NCBI GenBank assembly: GCA_964458325.1
Contig: CAYWIM010000008.1
Coordinates: forward strand, 1 to 64,000
Direction of reading: 5' to 3'
Length of the DNA stretch: 64,000 nt
Source of the DNA: JAGMXM01 sp964458325
GTDB lineage: Bacteria > Verrucomicrobiota > Verrucomicrobiia > Limisphaerales > UBA1319
Shown here: positions 52,506 through 61,810 of the stretch, piece after piece
Numbering within the stretch: position 1 is the stretch's first letter
Layout of the letters: each line of letters starts with the position of its first letter
Position numbers and translations under genes: made by a program
Notes under the pieces: model-generated
Databases searched by the model: none
Told to the model about the DNA's origin: nothing
The model's input: the letters and a program-made list of their open reading frames with translations, nothing else

Positions 52506-54005
52506 ATGAACAGAACGAAATGGTGGATGATATGGGCAGCGGTCTTATCCCTGGCAGCGATTACCTGGGCGGCCAACCGGGACAAGGAGATCGACCGCCA
52601 GCCGCCCAAGGTGTCGGTTCAAGTCGATACGCAGCCATTGGAACGTCAGCTCGCACCCTCGGTCAGCTTCGCCCCTGTGGTGAAGAAGGCGAAGTCGGCC
52701 GTGGTCAACGTGTTCACAACCAAGACATTGCCCTCCGGGCCGCAGTGGGGCTCGCGAGGATTTTTCGATGATCCCATGTTCCGGCGCTTTTTTGAGAATC
52801 CAGGAGACCCAATGCCATGGGGACGGAAGCCCTCGAGCCGCCAGGTGCACAGCCTGGGTTCCGGCGTGATTGTCACCGCCGACGGTTACATTCTGACCAA
52901 CGACCATGTGGTGGACGGTGCGGATGAGGTCAAGGTGGCGCTGGGTCAGAACGGCAAGGAATACATCGCGAAGGTTGTGGGCCGGGACGGGCGCACGGAT
53001 GTCGCCGTGCTCAAGATCGACGCCGATGACCTGCCGCATCTGGTCCTGGGCGATAGCGATCAGATCGAGGTCGGCGATCTAGCGCTGGCCATCGGGAATC
53101 CGTTCGGCCTGAGCCAGACCGTGACCTTGGGAATCATCAGCGCCCTGGGCCGGAACAGGATGGGGATCGAGGATTACGAGGATTTCATCCAGGTGGACGC
53201 CGCGATCAATCCCGGCAACTCCGGTGGGGCTCTGGTGGATCTCGAAGGCCGGCTGATCGGCATTAACACCGCCATCCTCAGCCGCAGCGGCGGTAACCAG
53301 GGCATCGGATTCGCCATCCCGATCAACCTGGCTCGCCAGGTGATGGAAGGCCTGATCACGAACGGCAAGGTGGCTCGGGGCTACCTGGGCGTCGGCATTC
53401 AGGATCTCACGCCCGAGCTGGCGAGCGAATTCAAGGCCGGCGAGGGCGGGGGCGCCCTGGTGACGGAAGTCATGCCGAAGAGCCCCGCCGCGACGGCCGG
53501 CCTCCAGAACGGCGACGTCATTGTTCAAATCGACGGGAAACCCGTCACGGATAGCGCGCGTCTGCGCTTGCAGGTCAGCCAGACGGCTCCGGGAACCCAG
53601 ATCACACTCAAGCTGGTCCGGCAGGGCAAGGAAAAGACCGTGTCGGTCAAGCTCGATGAGATTCCAGCCGATCTGCAGACGGCCCAATCGGGCGGCCGCC
53701 CGGCCGAGAATGTCCTGCGCGGGGTTGTAGTGGGTGACTTGACCCCAGCGCTGCGTTCCCAGATGCGAGCGCCCGCGAACCTGGCCGGCGCCGCGGTGAC
53801 CGAGGTCGATCCCGATTCGGCGGCTGCCCGAGCCGGGATCCGCGAAGGCGATGTCATCCTCGAGATCAACCGCCAGCCGGTCCGATCCGCCAGCGAGCTC
53901 GAGGATGCCTGCAAGCGCGTCAAGGGCGAGCGCATCCTCCTGCGGATATGGAACCGAGGCATGACCCGGTTCGTCATGGTGGTGGAAGGCCCCGAGCGGA
54001 AGTGA
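52506..54005 (+). CDS. DegP/HtrA-like serine protease with two PDZ domains
   Basis: A 499-residue periplasmic protease and chaperone. N-terminal anchor helix (WWMIWAAVLSLAAITWAA), protease domain with His134 (TNDHVV), Asp165 (DVAVLKID) and Ser239 (NPGNSGGAL), then two PDZ domains (YLGVGIQDLTP; VVGDLTPALR). It clears damaged envelope proteins. Ribosome site GGAG 7-8 nt before the ATG. A strong terminator follows, so it is a stand-alone stress gene; a sigma-E-type promoter was looked for but none was convincing. Confidence 0.94.
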   Translation: MNRTKWWMIWAAVLSLAAITWAANRDKEIDRQPPKVSVQVDTQPLERQLAPSVSFAPVVKKAKSAVVNVFTTKTLPSGPQWGSRGFFDDPMFRRFFENPGDPMPWGRKPSSRQVHSLGSGVIVTADGYILTNDHVVDGADEVKVALGQNGKEYIAKVVGRDGRTDVAVLKIDADDLPHLVLGDSDQIEVGDLALAIGNPFGLSQTVTLGIISALGRNRMGIEDYEDFIQVDAAINPGNSGGALVDLEGRLIGINTAILSRSGGNQGIGFAIPINLARQVMEGLITNGKVARGYLGVGIQDLTPELASEFKAGEGGGALVTEVMPKSPAATAGLQNGDVIVQIDGKPVTDSARLRLQVSQTAPGTQITLKLVRQGKEKTVSVKLDEIPADLQTAQSGGRPAENVLRGVVVGDLTPALRSQMRAPANLAGAAVTEVDPDSAAARAGIREGDVILEINRQPVRSASELEDACKRVKGERILLRIWNRGMTRFVMVVEGPERK

Positions 54006-54056
54006 AGATCCCCATTGAACGATTGGTGATCAGTGATCAGTAATCAGTGCGTGAGT

Positions 54057-54104
54057 GCGTCGGAGGACGGCCGCCAGGTGCGGCCGGCCTCCGACGCCGT
54101 TTTT
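54057..54104 (+). terminator. Rho-independent terminator after the HtrA gene
   Basis: Stem GCGTCGGAGG (54057-54066) with CCTCCGACGC (54088-54097), an inner CGGCCGC/GCGGCCG stem and a run of five T at 54100-54104. Near-perfect, about 17 paired bases. Just upstream is a GATCAGT-type triplet repeat. Confidence 0.9.
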
Positions 54105-54262
54105 CCAACGCCAGCCCGCACTGTTCGGACGAATACTCAGGAACCGCTCCCGCGCGAAACCCTCCCATAGGGTGACAGGTTCACTGTCCCTCCCTCCCGA
54201 CTGTGTGGGCGCGGAATTCCAAACTTGGCACGCAGGATTTGTAGTGTTAACCAAGGCACTCG

Positions 54263-56737
54263 GTGTTGTTCGCATTCCGATGGACGTTCTTGGTTTGCCT
54301 GGTTGCCCTCCAGTGCAGCCCTTGGGCTGCGGCATCTCCAGCGCTGGTGATCACCAACGGCGTTCACACTTACAGTGCCCTGACCCACACGACGGTCACG
54401 ATGACGGGCCGTGCCGAACTTCGGCTCACCGCGGCATCTGCGGCCCTCTCGGGCTGTGTGGTGCATTTAAATTCCGTCGATGCCTGGCTGCTCATGCCGA
54501 ACATCAAACCGTCGGTGGCAGCGTCCACTTACCTCAGCCAGATTCGTGTCAGCGGCGCGGCCGCCAGCGCCGACAACAACCTGCGTGTCGTTCCATACGG
54601 GATGGGCGCAGCGCTGATTCCGCATCCGGCCAGCCTGCGGCCGCTCCGGGTGTTTTCGGGGCCGCATTTCACGGGCGCCTCGATGCCGCTGAGCCAATAT
54701 ACGGCTTACGCCGGGGCCGTGCTGGGGCCGATGAACGGCACGATCAGCTCGTTCAAGCTGATGCGCGGTTACATGGCGACCATGGCCGAGAACGAAAACG
54801 GGGCTGGCGCCAGCCAGTGCTACGTGGCGCAGGAGGCCGATCTGGAGGTCAGCCTGCTGCCGCCATCCCTGGACGATCAAATCCGTTTCGTGCGGATCTT
54901 CCCGTGGCGCTGGGTGAGCAAGAAAGGGATCGCGGGCAATATCTGGCAAAACCTGAATGTCGGCTGGTTCTATAACTGGAACCTCAACCAGAGTTCATCG
55001 AGAGATGTCGAGTATGTGGCGATTCGGCAGAACCGGTGGTGGCCGGGACTGAATCAGGACTGGCGAACCCGCGGCATCAACCACCTCCTGGGCTACAACG
55101 AGCCGGATCATCCGGACCAGGCGGACATGAGTGTCGGCGACGCGATCGACTCGTGGCCGGACTTGCTGGGGACTGGCCTGCGGGTTGGCGCGCCGGCGGT
55201 GACCGACGGCGGATCGAGCTGGCTTTATTCGTTCATCGACCAGGCCGATGCCGCTGGATTGCGGGTCGATTTCGTTCCCGTCCATTATTACCGATGCTAT
55301 TCCGATCCGGCAAATCCGGCCGGCGCCGCGACCCAGTTCTACAACTTCCTCAAAAGCATCCATGACCGAGTCCAGCGCCCGCTCTGGGTGACCGAGTGGA
55401 ACAACGGCGCCAACTGGACCGGCTGCGCCGATCCCACGTTCGCCCAGCAGCAAGCCACGATTGCCCAAACGATCGAGATGCTCGACCAAACCCTGTTTGT
55501 CGAGCGCTACGCCATCTACAATTGGGTCGAGGATGTCCGCCGCGTGCAGTGGGATGATGGCTCGTTGACCAGCGCCGGCGTCACGTACCGCGACCGGATC
55601 TCGCCGATCTCCCATGTCCAAACCCTGCCCGACAACGGAAGCCGGGGCATCGCGCAATTCCCATTCGAAAACAACGCCCTCGATCGTTCTGGCTTTGGCA
55701 ATAACGCAATGCCGATTGGGCTGCCTGCATACTCGACCGGCCACACCGGCCTGGCGATCGAGCTGGACGGCGTCCACAGCTTCATTCGACTCCCGCCCAA
55801 TATTGCCCAGAGCGCTGCGTTCACCTTCGCCGCCTGGGTGTATTGGGACGGCGGAGGCAATTGGCAGCGCATCTTCGACTTCGGCAACGACACTTCTCAT
55901 TACTTGTTCCTCTCCCCGCGGTCGGGCAGCGGAACTCTGCGCTTCGCCATCCGCAACGGCGCCAGCGAGCAAATGGTCGAATCCGCGAGCCTGCCCATCG
56001 GCCAATGGCGCCACATCGCCGTCACGCTGGGCGGCAACACCGCGCGGATCTACGTCGATGGTGCCCTCGCGGCTTCATCCGGCAGTATCAGCATTGCTCC
56101 TTCGAGCTTTCGTCCCCGCCTCAATTATCTCGGAGAAAGCCAGTTTGTGGCCGATCCGCTCTTCAGGGGCCGGCTCGATGAAGTGCACATCATGGATTAC
56201 GCGCTGACGCCGCCCCAGGTCGCGAGGCTGGCCGCGAACCTCCCGCCCCTGTTCGCCACGAATGTCATCGTCCGCCCGAGCGCCCTGGCCGGAATGACTT
56301 ATCGCGACAGCATCGCCGGCGCCGCCACCGACCCGATCCCGTCGGATACCTTGGCGTACAGTAAAGCCAGCGGTCCCGCCTGGCTCAACGTGGACGCAAG
56401 CGGCGGGATCGGGGGAACGCCCGGGAGCGGCGACCTCGGGACCAACATCTTCACCGTGCGCGCGACCGATCTGGCTGGGGCCAGCGCGTTTGCCGTCCTC
56501 ACGATCCCCATCTCGAAGGCGTATCCGACGAACATCACCGGGGTTTTGACAGGCGACACATTCACCCTTTCCTGGCCATCGACCCATGTCGGCTGCCAGC
56601 TTCAGGTCCAAACCAATTCCCTGGGCACAAACTGGATCACTCTTCCCGGAACCGAATCGACGGACCGATGGAGTCTTCCATTCGATCCGGCAACCCCGAG
56701 CGTCTATTTCCGGCTCGTGAACCCTGGGGATCATTGA
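54263..56737 (+). CDS. Secreted GH128-like glycoside hydrolase with LamG domain
   Basis: An 824-residue secreted protein with a signal peptide (RWTFLVCLVALQCSPWAAA). A beta-rich N-terminal region (residues about 27-205) leads to a catalytic barrel like the Asl1/GH128 family, with Glu280 (LLGYNEPD, acid/base) and Glu378 (PLWVTEWN, nucleophile). A LamG/concanavalin domain follows (about 460-660), then a cadherin/Ig-like module (about 670-755) and a short C-terminal cap. GH128 enzymes cut beta-1,3-glucan. The domain mix suits a cell-surface or extracellular glucan degrader. Start by signal peptide at 54263. Confidence 0.82.
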   Translation: MLFAFRWTFLVCLVALQCSPWAAASPALVITNGVHTYSALTHTTVTMTGRAELRLTAASAALSGCVVHLNSVDAWLLMPNIKPSVAASTYLSQIRVSGAAASADNNLRVVPYGMGAALIPHPASLRPLRVFSGPHFTGASMPLSQYTAYAGAVLGPMNGTISSFKLMRGYMATMAENENGAGASQCYVAQEADLEVSLLPPSLDDQIRFVRIFPWRWVSKKGIAGNIWQNLNVGWFYNWNLNQSSSRDVEYVAIRQNRWWPGLNQDWRTRGINHLLGYNEPDHPDQADMSVGDAIDSWPDLLGTGLRVGAPAVTDGGSSWLYSFIDQADAAGLRVDFVPVHYYRCYSDPANPAGAATQFYNFLKSIHDRVQRPLWVTEWNNGANWTGCADPTFAQQQATIAQTIEMLDQTLFVERYAIYNWVEDVRRVQWDDGSLTSAGVTYRDRISPISHVQTLPDNGSRGIAQFPFENNALDRSGFGNNAMPIGLPAYSTGHTGLAIELDGVHSFIRLPPNIAQSAAFTFAAWVYWDGGGNWQRIFDFGNDTSHYLFLSPRSGSGTLRFAIRNGASEQMVESASLPIGQWRHIAVTLGGNTARIYVDGALAASSGSISIAPSSFRPRLNYLGESQFVADPLFRGRLDEVHIMDYALTPPQVARLAANLPPLFATNVIVRPSALAGMTYRDSIAGAATDPIPSDTLAYSKASGPAWLNVDASGGIGGTPGSGDLGTNIFTVRATDLAGASAFAVLTIPISKAYPTNITGVLTGDTFTLSWPSTHVGCQLQVQTNSLGTNWITLPGTESTDRWSLPFDPATPSVYFRLVNPGDH

Positions 56738-57052
56738 GAGCGAGTGGAACGAGGAGAGATCGACGGGGCTCCGCGTTCGGCATCTGCGCTCGTGATCCAT
56801 GCAACGCACATTCGCGATCCAACAACGGCCATAAGGCTGGCTGGATAATTTGCTCGATCTTTCCGTCTCGTTTGGGCAGAATGGCGCGGTTCAAAGCTTG
56901 AGACGGCACTCTCCCAACGCAAGGCATTCAATGGCGAGCGAGAAAACGGATCCCCACTGGCATGAAGCTCCGGGCCGGCAGAGGCCGAGTGGCTGTTGCG
57001 GCGATCTGGATCGCCGCCAAATGCGGATTGGACGGCAAACCATTGCGCGCCG
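56738..57052. other. Intergenic, no gene recognised
   Basis: About 315 bp between the GH128-like gene and the sensor kinase. Short open frames are noise. The kinase frame opens at 56996 but its start was placed at 57053. A promoter for the signalling operon is expected here but no clear boxes were seen. Confidence 0.5.
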
Positions 57053-58882
57053 ATGAGAGCGCGCGCACGATGCTTCGAAGGGTGTGGATCTCGATGCGCC
57101 CGGCTGGCAGCGCGGGCTGCTGGAATTGTGTGTTGCCTGGCGGCGGCCGGGGCGATGGCCGCAGCCAGTGAGCCGAAACAGGTGCTGATCCTGGATTCGT
57201 TCGGACGCGATTTCGCCCCCTGGAGCTACAGCGCGCCGGCGCTCAAGACGGAGCTGGCTCGCCAGCTGGCCGCGCCGGTTGAAATCCACGAGGTTTCGGT
57301 CGAGGCCTCGCGCTGGGGCGCCAAAGAGGTCGAGACGACATTCGTCCAGTACTTGCGCGCCCTTTGCCAGCCTCGAGGTCCGGACCTGGTGGTGCCGATC
57401 GGCGGGCAGGCAGCCCGGTTTTGGGGAGAACACCGCCTGAACCTGTTCCCGCCCACACCCTCGGTCCTGGCCGGGCTCGATCAGCGCCTGGTGCGGACGC
57501 TCCCGCCCGCCACCAACGATGTGGTGGTGGGTTTCGACCTCGACTTGGCCGCGCTCGTCGAGGTCATTTTGCAGGTGTTGCCGCTGACCACGAACATTGC
57601 GGTCGTTTTTGGGGACTCGCCCCTGGAACGGTTCTGGGTCGCCCAATGCCGGAAGGAATGGGCTCCGTTCACCAACCGGATCCATTTCACCTGGCTCAAC
57701 GAACTGCCATTCGATGAAATGTGCCGCCGGGGGGCGGCGCTCCCGCCCCGATCGGCCATCGGATACGGATTCCTGGCGGTCGATGCAGCCGGCATTCCCC
57801 ACATGGAGCCGGAGACGCTGAGCCGCCTCTGCGCCGCCGCCAACGCGCCTGTGTTTGGAGTCTGCGAGGAGCAGCTAGGGCACGGGATCATCGGCGGCAG
57901 GCTGTTTTCGAGCAGCGTGCTGGGCCGCGCAACGGGCCGGATCGCGGCGCGCATCCTGCAGGGCGAGCCGCCCGCGACGATATCCCCACCGGTGGCCGGC
58001 ATCGGCCCGCCCACGTTTGACTGGCGCTTGCTGCACCGCTGGAGAATCAGCGAGCGCCAGTTGCCGCCGGGAAGCGTGGTCCGGTTCCGCCAGCCGTCTC
58101 CCTGGGAGCGGTATCGCTGGCGGATCCTGGCCGTGCTGGGGATCATGACGGCGCAAGCGGCCACAATTACCGGATTGGTGCTGCAGCGGGTCAGACGCCG
58201 GCGCGCCGAAACGTCGGCCTGCGAAGTCAGCGGCCGGCTCATCACCGCCCAGGAGGAAGAGCGGCGGCGGATTGCCCGCGATTTGCATGACGACACGAAC
58301 CAGCGTCTGGCTCTACTTTCCTTAGAGCTGGACCTGGCTGCTCGCACAAAAAGCCCGTTCGAACTCGCTGCCAAGCTCGAGACGATGGCCGGGCAGGTCA
58401 GGGACCTCTCCTCGGAAGTCCACAAGCTATCGAGCCAGCTCCATCCCGCGAAGCTGGATCAGCTGGGCCTGGTGACCGCGGCCCGCACCTTGTGCATCGA
58501 GCTGTCCGCGCAGTCGGGAATGCGCATCGGATTCACCCACGACCCCATCACGCGGGAATTGCCCGCGGAGGTCGTCCTCTGCGTCTATCGAGTGCTACAG
58601 GAGGCGCTGGGCAACACGGTTCGCCACAGCCAAGCCGCCGAAGCCCGCGCCGAGCTCCACATGTCCAACCAACACCTGCGCTTGACGGTCTCGGACAATG
58701 GCCGCGGCTTCGATCCCGTTCAGGCCAGGCGCGCCCGCCGCCTCGGATTGCTCAGCATGGAGGAGCGCGCCCGCCTGGTCCGCGGAACCCTTGCCATCCG
58801 GGCCGAGCCGGGGCGCGGCGCCGTCGTGAAACTCACCGTGCCGGTTTCGCTGCCGCCGGCGGCGCCGAAAGGGGACGCATGA
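57053..58882 (+). CDS. Sensor histidine kinase with periplasmic-binding-like input domain
   Basis: A 609-residue NarX/UhpB-type kinase. After a hydrophobic leader (AGIVCCLAAAGAMAAA), residues about 40-320 form an ABC-type substrate-binding-like domain (QVLILDSFGRDFAPWSYS, GPDLVVPIGGQAARFW, TNIAVVFGDSPLERFW), a transmembrane helix (about 357-378), HisKA_3 with His412 (ARDLHDDTNQRLALL) and an HATPase (EALGNTVRHS, DNGRGFDP). Ligand unknown. Its stop overlaps the regulator start (ATGA). Confidence 0.9.
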   Translation: MRARARCFEGCGSRCARLAARAAGIVCCLAAAGAMAAASEPKQVLILDSFGRDFAPWSYSAPALKTELARQLAAPVEIHEVSVEASRWGAKEVETTFVQYLRALCQPRGPDLVVPIGGQAARFWGEHRLNLFPPTPSVLAGLDQRLVRTLPPATNDVVVGFDLDLAALVEVILQVLPLTTNIAVVFGDSPLERFWVAQCRKEWAPFTNRIHFTWLNELPFDEMCRRGAALPPRSAIGYGFLAVDAAGIPHMEPETLSRLCAAANAPVFGVCEEQLGHGIIGGRLFSSSVLGRATGRIAARILQGEPPATISPPVAGIGPPTFDWRLLHRWRISERQLPPGSVVRFRQPSPWERYRWRILAVLGIMTAQAATITGLVLQRVRRRRAETSACEVSGRLITAQEEERRRIARDLHDDTNQRLALLSLELDLAARTKSPFELAAKLETMAGQVRDLSSEVHKLSSQLHPAKLDQLGLVTAARTLCIELSAQSGMRIGFTHDPITRELPAEVVLCVYRVLQEALGNTVRHSQAAEARAELHMSNQHLRLTVSDNGRGFDPVQARRARRLGLLSMEERARLVRGTLAIRAEPGRGAVVKLTVPVSLPPAAPKGDA

Positions 58883-59565
58883 ATGGGCCGCGCGTCATTC
58901 TGGCGGATGACCACGCGCTCCTGCTCGATGCGCTCCGAACGCTGCTCGAGCCCGTCTGCCAGGTGGTGGCCACCGTCACCGATGGCCGCGCGCTCGTCGA
59001 GATGGCACTGCGTTTGAGGCCCGACGTCATCGTCGCCGACATCGGGATGCCTCACTTGAATGGCCTCGATGCCGCCGAGCAGTTGAAATCCAAGCTGCCG
59101 GAGGCCCGGTTGATCCTTCTGACCGTGAGTGAAGATCCGGATATTGCCGCGGAAGCCATTCGGCGGGGCGCCCTGGGTTATCTGCTCAAGAAGTCCGCCT
59201 CGAAAGAATTGTTCGCGGCGATTCGCCATGTGTTGGCGGGCCGGCATTATATCACCCCGCTGATCACAAGCGACCCGGCAATGGTGTTCGTGTCGCGGGC
59301 GCAACAGGACCAGCGAGCCCCCGGATTGACGCTGCGGCAGCGGGAGGTGCTCCAGCTCCTGGCCGAAGGACGCTCGATGAAAGAGGCGGCCGCCATCCTC
59401 AAGGTCTCGGCCCGGACGATCGCTTTTCACAAATACGCGATGATGGAGCGGCACGGCTGCCGGACCGGCGCCGAGCTGGTCCAATACGCCGTGCGCGCCG
59501 GCCTGGTCAGCTCGCGCTGGTCTCTCGCCAGCAATCCGGCCGTCCCGGAACCGCCGGGTTCCTGA
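58879..59565 (+). CDS. NarL/FixJ-type response regulator
   Basis: A 228-residue regulator with a receiver domain (phosphoacceptor Asp54 in VIVADIGMP, Lys in GYLLKKSA) and a LuxR-type DNA-binding domain (TLRQREVLQLLAEGRSMKEA, VSARTIAFHKYAMM). It is the cognate partner of the kinase by gene overlap. Confidence 0.95.
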   Translation: MNGPRVILADDHALLLDALRTLLEPVCQVVATVTDGRALVEMALRLRPDVIVADIGMPHLNGLDAAEQLKSKLPEARLILLTVSEDPDIAAEAIRRGALGYLLKKSASKELFAAIRHVLAGRHYITPLITSDPAMVFVSRAQQDQRAPGLTLRQREVLQLLAEGRSMKEAAAILKVSARTIAFHKYAMMERHGCRTGAELVQYAVRAGLVSSRWSLASNPAVPEPPGS

Positions 59566-59689
59566 AGCCGCATGAACTGCCCCGCGCAGCCGGCCGCCGG
59601 GGCGCATCCCGCTTTCCTCCGCCCCTGGCAATTCTGACAGTAGCCCCGCCGCGGCATGGTCCGTTAGTGTTCGGGCCATCGCCAGGTCT

Positions 59690-60136
59690 ATGGATGCTAC
59701 GGTCAAGCCGGCTCGCGTGCTGTTGGTGGACGACCATCCGGCCATTCTGCAGCAGGTCGCGCAACTGCTGCGGGAGGAGTTCGATGTCGTGGACGCGCTC
59801 CCGGACAGCGCCCGGCTCGAAGCCGCCCTGGCCCAGTCGCATCCCGACCTCGTTGTGCTCGATATCTCGATGCCCGGCTTGACCGGGATCGCATTGGCTC
59901 GCCGCATGACGGACGCCGGTTGCCCGGCGCGGATTGTCTTCCTGACGGTGCACGCGGACGCCGACTATGCCCGCGCGGCGTTCGCCGCCGGCGCGTCCGG
60001 CTACGTGGTGAAGCTGCGGCTCGGCGCCGACCTGGCGCCGGCCCTGCGCGCCGCCCTGGCCGGAAAACGATTCGTCTCCCGGTGTCCGGAGCTGGAGGAG
60101 CTCATTGGATCCAACCCAGGATCGATCTGCGATTGA
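59690..60136 (+). CDS. Orphan receiver-domain protein
   Basis: A 148-residue protein with a single receiver domain: VLLVDDHPAILQQVAQLL, Asp58 in LVVLDISMP, Thr in IVFLTVHADAD and Lys in GYVVKLRL. The short remainder (ALAGKRFVSRCPELEELIG) lacks an HTH, although the receiver is NarL-like, so it is either a true single-domain regulator or a truncated one. It lies 44 nt before the sulfatase gene. It could modulate the kinase or regulator upstream by competing for phosphate. Confidence 0.85.
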   Translation: MDATVKPARVLLVDDHPAILQQVAQLLREEFDVVDALPDSARLEAALAQSHPDLVVLDISMPGLTGIALARRMTDAGCPARIVFLTVHADADYARAAFAAGASGYVVKLRLGADLAPALRAALAGKRFVSRCPELEELIGSNPGSICD

Positions 60137-60180
60137 ATCGGACCTTTTTTTTCATCAATCCCAATCCCGAAAGGAAACTT

Positions 60181-61752
60181 ATGAACTGTATCTCGACAAG
60201 ATTATGGCGTGCCAGCGCAGGGGCCATGGCCAGCTCCGTGCTGGCCACCGGACTCCTCATGTCACCCAACCCGGCCCAGGCGGCCAGCAAGCCCAATATC
60301 CTCATCATCTGGGGCGACGACATCGGATGGTTCGATGTGAGCGCGTACAACCGCGGAATGATGGGCTACCCAACGCCCAACATGGACCGCCTCGCAGCGC
60401 AAGGCGCGCTCTTCACGGACTGGTACGGGCAGCAGAGCTGCACCGCTGGCCGCGCAGCGTTCATTACCGGCCAGTCCCCCATCCGCACCGGCCTCACCAA
60501 AGTCGGACTGCCGGGGGCGGACATCGGCCTGCAGAAGGCGGACCCGACGATCGCCGATCTGCTCAAGCCTCTGGGTTACGCCACCGGCCAGTTCGGCAAG
60601 AATCACCTCGGCGACCGGGATGAGTTCCTGCCCACCGCTCACGGCTTCGATGAGTTCCTCGGCAACCTCTACCACATGAACGCCGAGGAAGAGCCTGAGC
60701 ATCCCGATTATCCCAAAGATCCCAGCTTCCGAAAACGGTTCGGCCCGCGCGGCGTCATCCACTCCTTTGCCGACGGCAACATCCAGGACACCGGGCCGCT
60801 GACGAAGAAGCGCATGGAGACGGTCGACGACGAGTTTGCCGCGGCGGCGCTCGACTTCATCGAGCGCCAGCACAAGGCCGCGAAACCCTTCTTCGTCTGG
60901 TACAACTCCACCCGGATGCACGTCTGGACACATCTCAAACCCGAATCGGATGGCAAAACCGGCCGCGGGATCTACGCCGATGGAATGACCGAACTCGACA
61001 GCCAGGTCGGCAAGTTCCTCGACAAGCTCGATCAATTGGGCATCGCCAAGGACACCATTGTCATGTTTTCGACGGACAACGGCGCGGAGGTGATGACGTG
61101 GCCCGACGGCGGGACCACGCCGTTCCGGGGCGAAAAAGCGACCAACTGGGAGGGCGGTTATCGCGTGCCTTGCCTCATTCGCTGGCCCGGCGTGATCCCG
61201 CCAGGCAAAGTGGACAACAACATCTTCGCGCACGAAGACATGCTGCCCACGCTGCTGGCGGCCGCGGGCGCGACGGACGTCAAGGAACGCCTGCTCCAGG
61301 GCTACACCGCGGGCAACAAGACCTTCAAAGTCCATCTCGACGGCTTCAACCTTCTCCCATACTTCAAGGGACAAGCCGCCCAGAGCCCGCGCAATGGATT
61401 CCTCTACTGGAACGACGATGGCAAACTGGTCGCGGTGCGCTACGGCGACTGGAAGATCCAGTTCGCCGAACAGCGTGCCCACGGGATGAAAGTCTGGACC
61501 GAGGGATTCGTGGACCTGCGGGCGCCCAAGCCATTCAATCTCCGGGCCGATCCGTTCGAGCGGGCCGACATCGACGCCGATTACTTCTACAACAAGTGGA
61601 TGATGGATCACGCGTTCATGGCTGTGCCCACCCAGGTTTATCTGGCGCAGTGGCTGTCCAGCTTCAAGGAATTCCCGCCGCGCCAGCGGCCTGCCAGCTT
61701 CTCGATCGACCAGGTGATGCAGAAGCTCCAAACCACCCCGGGCAACCCATAG
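60181..61752 (+). CDS. Secreted S1-family sulfatase
   Basis: A 523-residue sulfatase. Signal peptide MNCISTRLWRASAGAMASSV, metal-binding WGDDIGWF (Asp46/47), and the formylglycine motif Cys87-T-A-G-R91 (QQSCTAGRAAFITGQ), with further conserved GKNHLG and FSTDNGAEVM. The enzyme would need the formylglycine-generating enzyme for activation, which is not in this window. AAAGGAAA ribosome site before the ATG. Located between a signalling operon and the second MoxR cluster, so a sulfated-glycan substrate and signal-dependent expression are reasonable guesses. Confidence 0.95.
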   Translation: MNCISTRLWRASAGAMASSVLATGLLMSPNPAQAASKPNILIIWGDDIGWFDVSAYNRGMMGYPTPNMDRLAAQGALFTDWYGQQSCTAGRAAFITGQSPIRTGLTKVGLPGADIGLQKADPTIADLLKPLGYATGQFGKNHLGDRDEFLPTAHGFDEFLGNLYHMNAEEEPEHPDYPKDPSFRKRFGPRGVIHSFADGNIQDTGPLTKKRMETVDDEFAAAALDFIERQHKAAKPFFVWYNSTRMHVWTHLKPESDGKTGRGIYADGMTELDSQVGKFLDKLDQLGIAKDTIVMFSTDNGAEVMTWPDGGTTPFRGEKATNWEGGYRVPCLIRWPGVIPPGKVDNNIFAHEDMLPTLLAAAGATDVKERLLQGYTAGNKTFKVHLDGFNLLPYFKGQAAQSPRNGFLYWNDDGKLVAVRYGDWKIQFAEQRAHGMKVWTEGFVDLRAPKPFNLRADPFERADIDADYFYNKWMMDHAFMAVPTQVYLAQWLSSFKEFPPRQRPASFSIDQVMQKLQTTPGNP

Positions 61753-61810
61753 GCCGCACGGACCGCGCGGGCCGCCAGCCGCGCCCGTCCCTGCCGGGCG
61801 CGGGCATCCC

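Noticed and set aside
56668..57052. Short forward frames between the GH128-like and kinase genes
   Set aside because: No motif, ribosome site or consistent composition.
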